Shown piece by piece: positions 1 through 10,825 of a stretch of 64,000 nt of DNA. The notes under the pieces are model-generated. The model made no database searches. It was not told the origin of the DNA and was given only the letters and a program-made list of their open reading frames with translations. Location of the stretch: assembly GCA_963555705.1 (NCBI GenBank), contig OY743186.1, positions 39,357,241 through 39,421,240 of the forward strand, read 5' to 3'. Each line of letters begins with the position of its first letter. Position 1 is the first letter of the stretch. Made by a program: the position numbers and the translations under genes. Origin of the DNA: Ligustrum vulgare. Its lineage: Eukaryota > Streptophyta > Magnoliopsida > Lamiales > Oleaceae.

Positions 1-1478
1 TGGGGGTTAAAATCAATGTCCCAAAAACTTTGGGACCAATCCGTAATTTTCAATTCTGGGACTACTCTGCCCAAATTTCAGATATGCAGGGACCAACTTC
101 AGCAAATAAACTGATACTAGCCAGTTTTCATAAAATCAAAGACCAGGGGGGCTAGTTAAAACAAGTCCAAAAACATGAGGGACTTCTTCTTCAATTTTTG
201 AAAATCTGATAACAGATATTTCATCAGTACCAGATTACCACCTTCTGCACTGTACTCGCCGCCGACTGCCGCCGCTCTTCCGGCTGTCGAAAAATTAAAA
301 ACACATGGAAAATTTCCTCTCGACCTCCCCCAACTTTCTTCTTTAACTTCTCGCATCAACCAAGGAAGCAAACAGCATGAAAATCTGTCTGTCTGTTTCA
401 TAAATCATAACCATTATCCTTGATTTGCTGACCAAGCCAAACTTCAACATTCCTATTTTCACTGCAATTGCACCCACCAACAACCGGAACTCCTCCACTT
501 AAATTTTATATTCATCAGCTTTTTACCAGATTCCTAAAGCATTATCTCCGACTGCTGCCCACTGCAGCCTACATGTTTCACCGGCCATAACTTCAATCCT
601 AATTTCAGCCGAATGCAATAATCGATGGATCCATCACCACCGTTTCTTCTCCACATCGTTTGGAAAATCCGGTATGCTAGTTTCATCATCATATAAGTGG
701 ATAAAACTTGATTCAATCCCCATTAATCCTAATTAATCGTCATCCATCCTGATTAATCGTCATCCATCCTGATTCAGTTTGATTCAATCCCCATTAATCC
801 TAATTAATCGTCATCCATCCTGATTCAGTTGGTTATAATCACCAGAAAACACCTCTAAATAGGTAAATACCATACAACCACCGGCAACCAAGAACAATCA
901 CATGCCACATTCAACACATAACCTCTCTATAATCTCCCAGCAAATTCACATAAAATCACTCAACTCCAAATAAAATCACAACGAAAATTAAAATCAGTAT
1001 TCAATTCGTAATACCTTGTCAAGGCCTGTTCAATCTTCACTCGGGAGCATGTCTAAGCCAAAGGATACAGTACTGCAATTTCCAAGGGCAAGAGGCAATA
1101 AACAGCACCTGTCAAAGGGCAACTTCACCTCACAATCTAAACCGAACAACAATAAGTGGAACTCAGAAGTTTAGATCTGATTTAAGATATGCTGAAAGCT
1201 CTCGTTCATAGACCTTGCTGGAAGTGTCAGTGCTCCGATGAGGAATCAGTGCACGAATATGATGATATTCATAGGATCTCTCTCGATTCCGATAACTAGG
1301 CGTGAGTCATCGTAGGTTCAGATCCCAGCTAATATTTCTTCCTTGTAATGTAGCAAAAGATCAGAATATTGGACCAACAGCAAAGATAGAAAATCTGAAA
1401 AAAAAACTTTTCGGACGAGCTGCGGCACCACCGCTCGCCGGTGACCGGAAAACTTATAACCCTAGACCAAGATCTTAT
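1..1478. other. No gene recognised; possible retroelement internal sequence
   Basis: I see no recognisable protein in this stretch. The reading frames present are short and low in information. Because a minus-strand primer binding site and LTR follow at 1479-2484, this stretch lies where the leader and internal region of that minus-strand Copia-type element would be. No gag or pol motif is visible, so it is either a non-coding leader or a truncated element, or unrelated DNA next to a solo LTR. A GGTTCAGATCCC block near 1317-1328 resembles a pol III B box, but no matching A box or tRNA fold is evident. Confidence 0.3.
710..830. repeat. Short tandem duplication, 71-bp unit
   Basis: A block beginning GATTCAATCCCCATTAATCC at 710 recurs at 781, giving a 71-bp period and about 1.7 copies. 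Inside the first unit the segment AATCGTCATCCATCCTGATT is itself repeated. It reads as a local slippage duplication with no coding content. Confidence 0.8.
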
Positions 1479-1490
1479 GCTCTGATACCA
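1479..1490 (-). promoter_or_regulatory. Retrotransposon primer binding site
   Basis: The plus-strand bases GCTCTGATACCA are the complement of TGGTATCAGAGC, the primer binding site typical of plant LTR retrotransposons primed by initiator methionine tRNA. It directly abuts a sequence starting TG at 1491, as expected just inside a 5' LTR read on the minus strand. Confidence 0.7.
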
Positions 1491-2484
1491 TGTATAAAAT
1501 ATAAAATGTGAAAGTAAGCCCCTTTGCTGTTTTGAGGTCGTTTTCTGTTTTTATTTTCGAAAACGCTAAAAACGCGTTCTCTTTACCATTTTCGAAAACG
1601 CATTTTGGAAAACAAAAAAAAATTTGTACACAAAACGGAAAACATGTTTCGGGCGTTTTCTGTGTATTTCGACAAAAAATGTCCAAAACGCGGAAAAAGC
1701 GTTTTGGGAATTTTTTTTTTTTTTTTTTTTAGAAGAATTATCTTAACTTAGAACTAAGCTTAATATAAATTTTTTATTTTTTTTATTTTTTTATTATTTT
1801 TTTTTAGAATTATCCTAACTTAGAACTAAGCCTAAATAAAGAATTTTTTTTTTTTTTTTTAGAATTATCCTAACTTGGAACTTAGTTTAAATAAAGTTTT
1901 ATTGAATTCAATATCAACATTACAAAAAAAAATTAAATGAGAATTCTTGTTATATTTCAAAAAATGCAATGATAAATGGACTCTGGTGGTTTTGAAAGAA
2001 CTTGCATTTTCTGGATTTTAATATAAGTAGAGCTTTCTCAAGTCCCGAACCTGACCAAGCTGTGTTAATATAGACTCTTAATGCTCACATTAGTGTGTTG
2101 CATGTAACCATATTTTTAGTGGATTGTAAAAGGAAATTTGAGTTGGAGTTAGTAGTATTCTGCAAGCAAATTAATTAAAAAATAGTTTAAACAGTATTCT
2201 GCAAAATTTTAAACAGAACGTGTTTTCCAGCTTTTCATTTTCAAAAACAGTTTTCAGAAATGACAAACCAAACGCGTTTTCAGAAAATTTGAAAACAAAA
2301 ATGAAAACACAAAACATTTTCGAAAATGAAAATACAAAATAAAATACAAACAGAACGCCACCTAAAATTTTATTATTCAAATACTTGGTTCAAAAGATTA
2401 CAATGCTTAAGACTATTTATAGAAAATTAACAAGCTAAATCTAACAACTAATTCTAGATGAATTAGAATATTCTAACTCTAACA
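1491..2484 (-). repeat. Copia-type LTR split by a MITE
   Basis: Next to the primer site a short LTR runs from TG at 1491 to CTCTAACA at 2484. On the minus strand it begins TGTTAGAGTTAG, a common start for short plant Copia LTRs. The LTR is interrupted after about 24 bases by an 845-bp Harbinger-type MITE. Without the insert it would be roughly 150 bp. The outer half (2366-2484) contains TATTTATAG, a plausible TATA box of the LTR promoter. The second LTR is not in the window. Confidence 0.55.
1518..2362. mobile_element. PIF/Harbinger-type non-autonomous element
   Basis: This 845-bp element is flanked by TAA at 1515-1517 and 2363-2365, a PIF/Harbinger-type target duplication. Its left part (CGAAAACGCTAAAAACGCG, 1558 on) and right part (AAACGCGTTTTCAG, about 2270) match the ends of the autonomous Harbinger element at 7174-12527 and of the copy at 59656-60487. 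The right terminus read inward begins GGTGGCGTTCTG. It has no coding capacity and is rich in poly-T runs. It lies inside a Copia LTR, so it is younger than that LTR. Short reading frames inside it are artefacts. Confidence 0.75.
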
Positions 2485-2997
2485 AATATTTCAACATTAA
2501 TCAATAAGGTCAGAAATTTCTGCTTACAAATCAGTAGTACGATCACTTATTAATTATTTCGCCATGCTTATCCTAGCTCAAAATGCAATAAAAACACTGT
2601 TTTCGTGAACTAAGAATTAAAATGAAAAATTCTAAGAGATTTGATTCGCTTAAAGTGAAAACGTACCGTTCGGCAGTATCGACGTTTTCGGAAACATCAT
2701 CGGAGCAAGCGAATTGTAGGGCGGAGACCATCTCTGCCTTCCGCCATTTTTTACATTACTTTCTTTCTTCCTCGGAGGACTCAAATTGACAAGGGTCAAA
2801 TATCTGAAGTCAACTTTTCTTGTGTTCGACAATTGTTACTGATTAGGGGTATGATTAAAAAAGTAAAAAATGATAAACTGAGTGATTAAAAAGTGATGTT
2901 GAAAATTATGTTGATTATAATAAAGTTTTATCGAACATAATCTGAATTTCAAGAATTAAATTTTTGAAAATTTATTTTTCTGATAATTGGAAGTTTA
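2485..2997. other. No feature recognised
   Basis: AT-rich sequence between the Copia LTR and the next element. A GC-richer patch at 2660-2800 gives a 60-residue minus-strand frame with no family resemblance I can recognise. Confidence 0.3.
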
Positions 2998-4185
2998 GGC
3001 TGCGTTTGATAGTGATTGTAGAATTTGGGTAGAAAGAAAATGAATTAGAGAGAATTGAATTACTGGAAATTGGATGTTTTATTTGTTTAATTGGTTTAAT
3101 TTTCTGTATGAAAAAAGTGAGAAATTTTCCAACTTTTGTTATTTGATTGACATTATTTTTCATGATAAATAAAACAAAATTTAGCTATTTTAGCCTCTGT
3201 TTGGCAAACAACACAATTTCTCAAATCACTTTTTAACCACACACATTTTCTCTCTCCACTTTTCAACAACATATTTTACCTCGAAAATATAAAAAATATA
3301 TTTTTAAACATACAACTTTTAACAAACAGAGGCTTAATCAAAAAAAATATTTTTTTTTAATTTTTACATACATTTGTACTTGATAATAATAATATTAATT
3401 TTTGGGGAAAAATAAATCAATTTACAATAACAAAAATGATTAAACGTGACGAAAATAGTTCAATATTTTTCCTAGAAAAGTAATTCTAGTACATGGATGG
3501 GAAAAGCAATTCCTCAAATAGAAGGAACACGCACACGCGAGTGAAGGAAAAAGAAGGAAATGGAGTTGCCAAGAAAATTTTGCATTTCAAACATTAAAAG
3601 ATGGAAAATGGGTCGAAAATTTTTCAATTCCATTAAAAAATAAAGCTTTCAAACGTACCGGGTGCGTTTGATACTTTTTTTTCCATGGAAACGAAGGTTT
3701 TGCCAACTTTTTTTTTTCCTACTTTGCATGTTTGATTTGCACATTTTTCAGGTAACTTGATTTCCAACATTTCATTTCACGCGTTGCTTTTCTCACTTTT
3801 TAAGGATTTTGTTTTCCCATCTGGATAGGAGAATTTATTTTTCAGGAAAAATCGCGTACCATTTTCATCACGTTTGATCATTTTTTTGTTGTTAATTGTT
3901 TTTTTTCACAAAAATTAACATTATTATTACTAAGTACAAATTTGTTAAAAAATAAAAAATATTATAATAGCTAAATTTTACTTTATTTTTCATAGAAATA
4001 ATGTCAATCAAACAACAAAAGTTGAAAATTCTCCACTTTTTCTACCTAGAAAATTAAACCAATCAAACACATTAAACTTTCAATTCTCAGGAATTCAGTT
4101 TCCAGGAATTCAATTCCATAAAATTCAATTCCTTGAAATTCATTTTCTTTCCACCCAAATTCCACCCTCGCTATCAAACGCAGCA
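2998..4185. mobile_element. Long-TIR non-autonomous DNA transposon
   Basis: The left end GGCTGCGTTTGATAG and the right end CTATCAAACGCAGCA are inverted complements and are flanked by TTA at 2995-2997 and 4186-4188. Similarity between the arms extends inward for more than 150 bases: the AGAAAGAAAATGAATT and GACATTATTTTTCATG motifs at the left recur inverted near 3980-4150. The TTA duplication fits a Tourist/Harbinger-type element; no transposase is present. A 141-bp Tourist-like MITE sits inside the left half. Another copy of the end motif (GGTGCGTTTGATA, about 3661) lies in the middle, so the element may itself be composite. Confidence 0.65.
3193..3333. mobile_element. Tourist-like MITE nested in larger element
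   Basis: This 141-bp unit has ends GCCTCTGTTTG and CAAACAGAGGC, perfect 11-base inverted repeats, flanked by TTA at 3190-3192 and 3334-3336. The interior carries CACTTTTTAACCACACACATT and CACTTTTCAAC, a core shared with the MITEs at 46972 and 59281. Size, TSD and TIR fit a Tourist-type (PIF/Harbinger-mobilised) MITE. Confidence 0.8.
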
Positions 4186-4480
4186 TTAATGTATTTTGAT
4201 TTTCTAGGTGGAAAAAATGAAATTTTTTCTAAGTTTTGTTGTTTGATTAACATTATTTTCCATGACTAATAAAGCAAAAAATTTTGCTATTTGAATCAAT
4301 TTTGTTCATATATTTGTACTTGATAATAATAATGTTAATTTCTTTAAAAAAAAAATAAATCAATTAACAATAATAATAATAAAAAAGATCAAACGAGGCA
4401 TTAAAGATTTTCCTAGAAACCAATTATCTCCAATCCTTGAAGAATTTATTTTCCACCAATAGATGGAATCGTACCATCAC
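4186..4480. other. Sequence related to the neighbouring long-TIR element
   Basis: This stretch repeats motifs of the 2998-4185 element (GACATTATTTTTCATG-like and TTGTACTTGATAATAATAAT). It appears to be part of a second diverged copy, which continues beyond the hAT insertion at about 6766-6840. No gene is present. Confidence 0.4.
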
Positions 4481-4488
4481 GTGAGAAG

Positions 4489-6757
4489 TGGGCCTAGGCA
4501 TTTTAATCGGAATCGAACCGAAACAGATCCGAAATCGGAGGTCTTGGTCGGTTCCAAAACATATATTAGGTACCGGAACCGAAATCAGAAAATCAATTGA
4601 GTCTAGGTAGGTTCTTGATTCATGAAATAGAACCATGGATACTCGAATGGAACTGATTTTTATATAATTTTTTTTATTTTTTACAATTTATATACTAAGA
4701 AAAAAATTACATTAACTTAAAAATCTAATTTAGTTAGTAATTTTTCTAAAACTTTAGACAAAAACTAAAAAATCAAGACTTGCTCTCACTCTTTTACCTC
4801 TCGTCTCACATTAAAATATTGCATTTCATGAGTTAGTTTAATAATATTTGCAATTTGAGTTTTCTATGAATCAAAAGTTCAAAATCGATTTGTAATTTAA
4901 GTTGATGAATTAAAATTTTCATTTTTTATAATTCAGACATTGTTCACTGATATCTCGCGATGTGAAATATCCTTGCTAGTGTACGAATCGTGAGAAGTAA
5001 TATAGTGGATCTAAGAGTCCGGATTATCGTTCCCACAAGGACTGCTATTAATTACCGAAATATATTAGTTCTATACTTTATTTGAATAGAAAAAAGAGAA
5101 TTTGAGATCTTAGTTTACGAATTTGTTTTAGTTTTAAAAACGATTGTAAGGTAGTTGAGATTCACGAATTCACCTAACCAATAAAACAATTCCAATTCCA
5201 TGTTCTATTTTCTAAATATATGTTCGATCGAATTCACTAATTCTAATTGAGATTCATCTCTCGAGTTTAAATCAATCATACCTAACTAAGTCAACATTGT
5301 ATCTCTACAGCGGGTCTGAATATTCCTTATCTAGATGCATTACACATAAGAATTCACACACGATCGCAATAATAAAAAGAGTATATCTCTATCTCTCGTT
5401 CAATTACCGGATTTATTACCTAAATCTATGTTATTAACTCACCTCTCGGATTATGGAAATAACACATTAAATTATGAAATAGTGGCAAGTTCATTCACGC
5501 ATTAAACACAATAATAAATCAACATATGCATTTAATCGTTAAAACAAGGAATATGGAATTAAAATAATTAACTGAGCTACATCGTTCATCCCAACATTAA
5601 AATTAGTTACATATCATTATGAAAGAACAAAAACAATAAATATAAACGTTCATCGAAAAACAATATAAAGAATGGAAATATTGCATCAAGTTTTGATTCT
5701 TCAATTCACGTCCCTCTGCAATGCGTGATTCTCCCAGAAATTGATGTTGAATTCTCTATTGTGGCTCGTTCTATGGAGAGGCAAATGTCCAGATCTCGTG
5801 TCTCATGTGTTGTATATATAGATTTTGGAGAAAACTAGGTCAAAAAGCCCAAAGCCTGTAACAAAATCGTGAGAAAAATCTGATCTGCGGCCCAGTCGGA
5901 GAAGCGCGTGATTGCGTGGCTTATACCCTAGCGATCGCGTGGAAGACCCTAAAACTCTATGGTAAAAATTTCGAGGCATTGCGTGATCGCGCATTAGTAT
6001 GTCTGCGATTGCGTGATGTGCAATTTCCATCTTATCTCGGTTGTATAAGTTAGTCCCCCGACTTTTAATTGCAACCATGGTCCTCCACTTTCAATTGTTG
6101 CAGTTTAGTCCCTAAACTTTATATTCTTCTAGATTCGATCAATTAAGCTCCAATTGTCCTCCAATTGTGCATTATTTCCCTTAATTGCTTCGTTCTTCAT
6201 CTTTTGAGATATTTTCTGCAAAGTAACAATTAAACACAAATTAAAGAGCATATATTCTAAAACGACAATAATTTATTCTAATTTAGACATATACTTATCA
6301 GACATTTATTTTCTTGCATTGTTTACAAACTTAAGCATTTTTTTTAATTTTTCTTATAATGCGTTACACTTAAATTTGATATATTCATTGTTTGGGCAGT
6401 GTATATTTTTTGTTATCTCGAATTTTTTGTTCTCCATTTAAAATATAATTAGTCTCCACCATTGAGTCGAGTAATCAAGTTTTTTAGCTATATTTTCTTC
6501 CTTGCAAAAATATTGTCGAGTAGTAACGTGTTCGGTATACGTATCAAAAGGACTTCTATGAAAATATTTATTTAATGTGTATATAACGAAAATATTATAG
6601 GTAGAATCAAACCCGAATCGGAACCAAAACTTCAGGTTTGGGTTTGGTTCCAATAATTATAAGGATCTGAATTGTTCCAATTTTGAAATGCCCAAAGAAC
6701 AATGGGTGATTCCGGGTATTGAAATACTCGGACCGACCCACCCGACGCCCAGACCTA
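4489..6757. mobile_element. hAT-type element split by a solo LTR
   Basis: The left end TGGGCCTAGGCAT and the inverted right end TAGGTCTGGGCGT match at all positions except four transitions. The flanks GTGAGAAG (4481-4488) and GTGAGAAC (6758-6765) form an 8-bp target duplication with one mismatch, the hAT signature. The arms are rich in GGAACCGAAATC/GGTTTGGTTCC-type sequence. Removing the nested solo LTR (4941-6300) leaves about 0.9 kb, with no transposase frame, so it is non-autonomous. Confidence 0.6.
4941..6300 (-). mobile_element. Solo LTR, TGATAAGT family
   Basis: A 1360-bp LTR read on the minus strand begins TGATAAGTATATG and ends GATATCAGTGAACA. It is flanked by a perfect 5-bp duplication GACAT at 4936-4940 and 6301-6305. 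No internal retrotransposon sequence or second LTR is present, so it is a solo LTR left by LTR-LTR recombination. Its start matches that of the solo LTR at 40026-41458, and both contain a GTGGGA(T/A)CGA-type motif near the 3' end. Around 5905-6025 it carries several CG-rich near-palindromes (GCGATCGCG, GCGTGATCGCGC). Confidence 0.75.
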
Positions 6758-6765
6758 GTGAGAAC

Positions 6766-7173
6766 AGGTGAAAATGATTTTTAAGTGCAAATCTAATACA
6801 TCAAACAACAATTAAAGGTGAAAACTGGGAAGCCAATTTCAATTGTCAAGTATTTTTTAAAGAGTAAATTTTTAATTTAAAAATAACTTTTAATTTTTTA
6901 AAAAAACTTAAATTACTTTTGCTATTTTCAAAAGTTTTTTATTCCTTGACAATTTTAAAAATTTACAATTAAACTCTTATTTGATACAATTAAAAAAATA
7001 AATTTAAATTTAATACAATGATAAATTTAACCACACATTTTATAATATTTACTACTTTCTAAACACACATTCCATCAACTTTAATAAAATCTACTAATTT
7101 CAACCTCACATTCTTTAAACAATCTAAAATTTTAGTAATTTCTTTACCAAACAAGCTTGAACAAGGATAGTAA
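6766..7173. other. AT-rich intergenic remnant
   Basis: The first 70 bases continue the element fragment seen at 4186-4480. The rest is AT-rich with TTAACCACACATTTT at about 7028, the Tourist core motif, suggesting an old MITE remnant. No gene is seen. Confidence 0.35.
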
Positions 7174-7394
7174 GCCCCTGTTCTCTTTACTGTTTTTAAG
7201 CCATTTTGTGTTTTTATTTTCGAAAACATTAAAAACGCGTTCTCTTTACCATTTTTCAAAACGACTTTTCCAAAACAATGATAAAATTTACAAAGGAAAT
7301 ACAAAATGTTGAAATCATTGTTTTGGACGTTTTACATGTAAACAGCTATTCATTTCAAAATGTGGAAAATGACTCCTTTTGAGAAAACTTGGCC

Positions 7395-7481
7395 TATCTG
7401 AACTGGCGAGTCACACACTTACACTAATAGAGGTCGCGAGTTCGAACAGCACAGCCACCATTTCCTCCTTTTTTTTTTTTT
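7395..7481 (+). repeat. SINE-like or tRNA-related fragment (candidate)
   Basis: GAGGTCGCGAGTTCGAAC at about 7430 resembles a pol III B box, and CTGAACTGGCGAGTCAC about 30 bases upstream could be a degenerate A box. The stretch ends in a run of T at 7471-7481. This layout fits a plant SINE or tRNA relic, but no tRNA cloverleaf can be drawn. Confidence 0.3.
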
Positions 7482-7546
7482 GAACTCTACTGCTCTGCCT
7501 CCAAACAAACCTAAACCTAAACGCGTCCTTCACTTCTCCCCCCCCC

Positions 7547-7750
7547 CATCTCCATCAGCCGCAGTAAGTGGACGATCTTCCCCTCTCCTCCCCTTCTCCA
7601 TTTTCGACACCAAGATCCGTCCGGCATCGCTCCGCACCGGAGTTCACTTCTCCCCAACTCACCGTCAACCGCAGCCAGTGGACTTCTCCTCCCCGTCTCC
7701 GTTTTCGACAGCAACATCCGTCCGTCATCACTCTGCACCGGAGCATCTGA
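7547..7750 (+). repeat. Imperfect tandem duplication in CT-rich leader
   Basis: Two units of roughly 110 bases share AGTGGAC, CCGTCTCC/CTTCTCC, TTTTCGACA and the run ATCCGTCC(G)(G/T)CATC followed by GCACCGGAG. The stretch is CT-rich and gives proline/serine-rich frames in several registers, as pyrimidine-rich leaders do. It lies upstream of the Harbinger genes and is probably their 5' untranslated region rather than a gene. Confidence 0.6.
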
Positions 7751-7934
7751 GCTGGGACAACACAAATGGTACAAATTTTCTCTTTTATTATGAGCTAATT
7801 AGATCAGAGTGTTGGTAAAAAAAAATGAAGGTTCAAAGCATTCCAAGCAAATTCAAGAAACGGTGTGTGTCAATGGAGAGACGGTGGGGGTTCGAGGGTC
7901 TCCTTTGAGAATAGGTAATGCAGTGTGTAGTCAC

Positions 7935-8325
7935 CTGCTTTGAAAATAGGTAATAAGGCGAGTCATAGAAGGCAGCCATCTCTCCCCCACGAATACGTCT
8001 CAGCTTGGCTACTCTTTCTTCTTCTCTTTTTGCTGCTGCCTTCGCATAAGCTTCCCAAGCTTCGATTTTAGATAATGACTTCTGGCATGCCGCTGTTGTT
8101 GCAGCTATTATATAAGTCCCGTCAACTGCAGCAGATTGGAGTTGCTTCCTAAACTGCAAGTGCTCGTATAAATTAGAAAAGGAAAATGAATGTCATACAT
8201 AAGCAGGATGATGATGAATTAATAAACTGTAGCATTAGAGATAAGTAGGCGGTGCTTTTTTTATTTTTCATCCACCTCTTCTCCCGGAAGAATCCTTGGT
8301 ATCCCTTTTGGTCCTTCAAGTTCGT
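7935..8325 (-). pseudogene. Apparent captured host exons inside Harbinger element
   Basis: On the minus strand a clean 219-base block (8153 down to 7935) is bordered by an acceptor (CTTGCAG) and a donor (CAG|GTGA). It encodes 73 residues in phase 0, including SKIEAWEAYAKAAAKREEER, an acidic/basic helix that looks like real protein. Upstream (8325 to about 8277) a second block follows an acceptor-like CACACTAG and encodes ELEGPKGIPRILPGEE before a possible donor GAG|GTGG. The two blocks share reading phase. I do not recognise the family. The block runs antisense to the transposon genes and is not part of known PIF/Harbinger elements, so gene-fragment capture is the simplest reading. Confidence 0.5.
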
Positions 8326-8912
8326 CTAGTGTGAAAGTAAAACTTTGTGATCACAAGAACAAAAAAGGAATCAGGAAAAAGAAAAAAGAATCCATTTTAT
8401 CCACAAGTCAGATCAATACTTAATTGGGTTTAGCTCTTTTGTAATGATGATCAATCCAAGAATGTAATGCTAGCGAAATGTAATAAATGAGCAATTTGAT
8501 AGGTTAAGGACTTTGGCAAATACATATATATTGAAATTAGAACAATTTGTATATTTGTAGTTACAAAGGAATTGTGAGGGAGAAAATGCCACTCACATTA
8601 TCGCTTCCCTCCAGATTGACATAACATATTGTCTATAATTTGTGTTATCTGCAGGTTGCGCTATCTAAAGTCGAGTTGTGAAGAAGGAAAAAGGTAAGAA
8701 GCAAAGGCTTTTGGATTGAGAGTAAGCAAATCGAGATTGAAAACTAGCAATAACGTAATGATTTTATCTCTTGTAGTACATCTGTGTAGTCGAAGATCTT
8801 TATGTTATGGTATATTAAATGTCGTAGCATTGCTTCTCAAAATCAACTCTTGTTGAATTAACCTTTTGTGATGTCAACAGATGATGCCTACAAATATTCT
8901 TATACATGTAGA

Positions 8913-9320
8913 TCACCTAATGACCTTTCCAAATGATTTTTGGGACTGTGACGTTGAGTAGTACGAATATAGCTAGAACATTGATAACCTATACATTATG
9001 GTCACCTAATGACTTTTGCAAATGATTTTTGGGATTGTGACGTTGAGTAGTACGAATATAGCTAGAACATTGATAACCTATACATTATGGTCACCTAATG
9101 ACCTTTGCAAATGATAGATTTGGGATTGTGACGTTGAGTAGTAGGAATATAGCTAGAACATTGATAACCTATACATTATGATCACCTAATGACCTTTGCA
9201 AATGATAGATTTGGGATTGTGACGTTGAGTAGTAGGAATATAGTTAGAACATTGATAACTTATACATTATGATCACCTAATGACCTTTGCAAATGATTTT
9301 TGGGACACGCTCCTACAAGA
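8913..9320 (+). repeat. Tandem array, 89-91 bp unit, about 4.4 copies
   Basis: TCACCTAATGAC recurs at 8913, 9002, 9091, 9182 and 9273, giving periods of 89, 89, 91 and 91 bases. Each unit contains TTGGGA(C/T)TGTGACGTTGAG and ATATAGCTAGAACATTGATA. Units 3 and 4 share a two-base insertion (GATAGATTT), so the array grew stepwise. It lies just upstream of the Myb-like gene inside the Harbinger element, in the promoter or leader position. Confidence 0.9.
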
Positions 9321-9498
9321 ATCCTTATTCGAAGGGAGTTTTACGTCAATTCCAATGACGGGACAATATCTAATAAAAATGAACACGATATACATTAGTA
9401 ATATTGTGATTTTTTTGTACCCATGTAGTAGTCAAGTTACCTATTTAAATTTCATTACAAGTTACATAGTATTCATAGAATTAATTTGCGTGAAGAAC

Positions 9499-10492
9499 AT
9501 GGGTGGTCACAAAGGTTCTACTATAACCCTAATGCAATGGATCGATACAAATGAGACTGTATTTATTCAACTTTGTCATGACTTCGTGAAAGCGGGAAAA
9601 TTACAATGTTTTACATTCAAATCCGATGATTGGGGCAAGATCATTGATGAATTGCGTCGCATCACAAATCATGATTATGGAATAGCATGACTAAAAGGTA
9701 AATGGAACCGTCTGCGCATTACTCATCGGTGCTTTTCTCAAATTATTGGGCATACTGGCGTCACATGGGATCCACATACGAATAAAGTAAATTCTCCAGA
9801 GGAAGTTTGGGAACATTTTTATACGGTAATTCTTTCTCACATAGTAGAACATGATATATAATTTAATTTCATGCACATATAAATATTAGTTGACATTGTT
9901 TGTTTACATTATTGCAGCTAAACAAGACGGAGTACAAAACCATCAGGAGTAATGGATGTCCACATTATGAAACGCTTGGAGAGCTATTTGGCAGGACCAC
10001 AGCAACAGGTGGACTGGGTAATCCTCCACTCAACCTCCCCCTACGTCGGACGAAGAACGAGAAATAGAGGATGCATTTCTGACCAAGGGCGTGCGTGTAC
10101 GAGCTGAAAAAACTGATGATGATGAAATAGAAATACCTGGTTGAAGTCGTAAGGAACCTAAGATCGGTAAATCAGATAAGCTCGAGGCTTGTATGCAGCA
10201 GTGGTCGTCCACAATGAGTGCAAGAAATGATGAGAGTGAACTGCGATAGGTTTACCTGAGAGAAAAGCTTGCACGACTCCAAGGAAAATCATCTGCTGGT
10301 ACTAGTGATAATGAAGCAAGTAGCCAGGATCCATTTTCGCAAGCCGTTTGCATGAGAATCCTGAACAACATGGAAGGATTGAGTAATGAGATATATGTGA
10401 AAGCCATGAAGGCATTCAAGGATCAAGATTTCAGGCAGCAATTTGTGATGGTGCCTGAAGTTAGGAGGATGCCTGTACTAGAGCTCTTGTAG
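9499..10492 (+). pseudogene. Harbinger Myb/SANT-like protein gene, broken
   Basis: PIF/Harbinger elements carry a second gene for a Myb/SANT-type protein that helps the transposase bind DNA and enter the nucleus. From MGGHKGSTITLMQWIDTNET at 9499 the frame shows the family pattern (W..DETxxF...C, GKLQCFTFKSDDW, LKGKWNRLR), but a TGA at 9688-9690 interrupts it just before LKGKWN. A likely intron (acceptor ATTGCAG near 9917) leads to an exon reading TEYKTIRSNGCPHYETLGEL, typical of this family. The C-terminal part, ending in RQQFVMVPEVRRMPVLELL with TAG at 10490, is recognisable only after frame changes in the middle (about 10020-10330). The gene is therefore decayed. Confidence 0.7.
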
Positions 10493-10825
10493 TAGTGTTA
10501 GCAGTTTATGTTATTTAGGATTCTGTTTGTGTGAGCAGTTTGTGTGTTTGTTGTATTTTCGATTGGTCATGAATTATGTTATCCTAGTCGTCGTCGTTGT
10601 TGGTGGTGAAAACTTTCTTAATTTTATTTGAACATTATGTTTGAGTAACGTGATGTGGGATCCTTATTGGCGTATGTAGAACTTCTTTTATTAATGTTTT
10701 GTGTTCACACCTGTTTCATTAATTATTATCTATTTGGTATTATGATTTCTGTATAGTACTTATTTTATTAATCTTTTGTGTTCACCATCAAAATGAATAT
10801 TGATTATGTTTGATTTGAGCAAGAA

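Noticed and set aside
1298..1330. tRNA gene suggested by GGTTCAGATCCC
   Set aside because: No A box, acceptor stem or anticodon arm can be formed around it.
1508..1732. Phenylalanine/lysine-rich frame
   Set aside because: It lies wholly inside a MITE made of A/T runs; similar frames recur in each copy of the MITE.
7480..7818. Proline/serine-rich open frame on plus
   Set aside because: The CT-rich tandem duplication opens frames in several registers on both strands, and no domain is present. It is better read as an untranslated leader.
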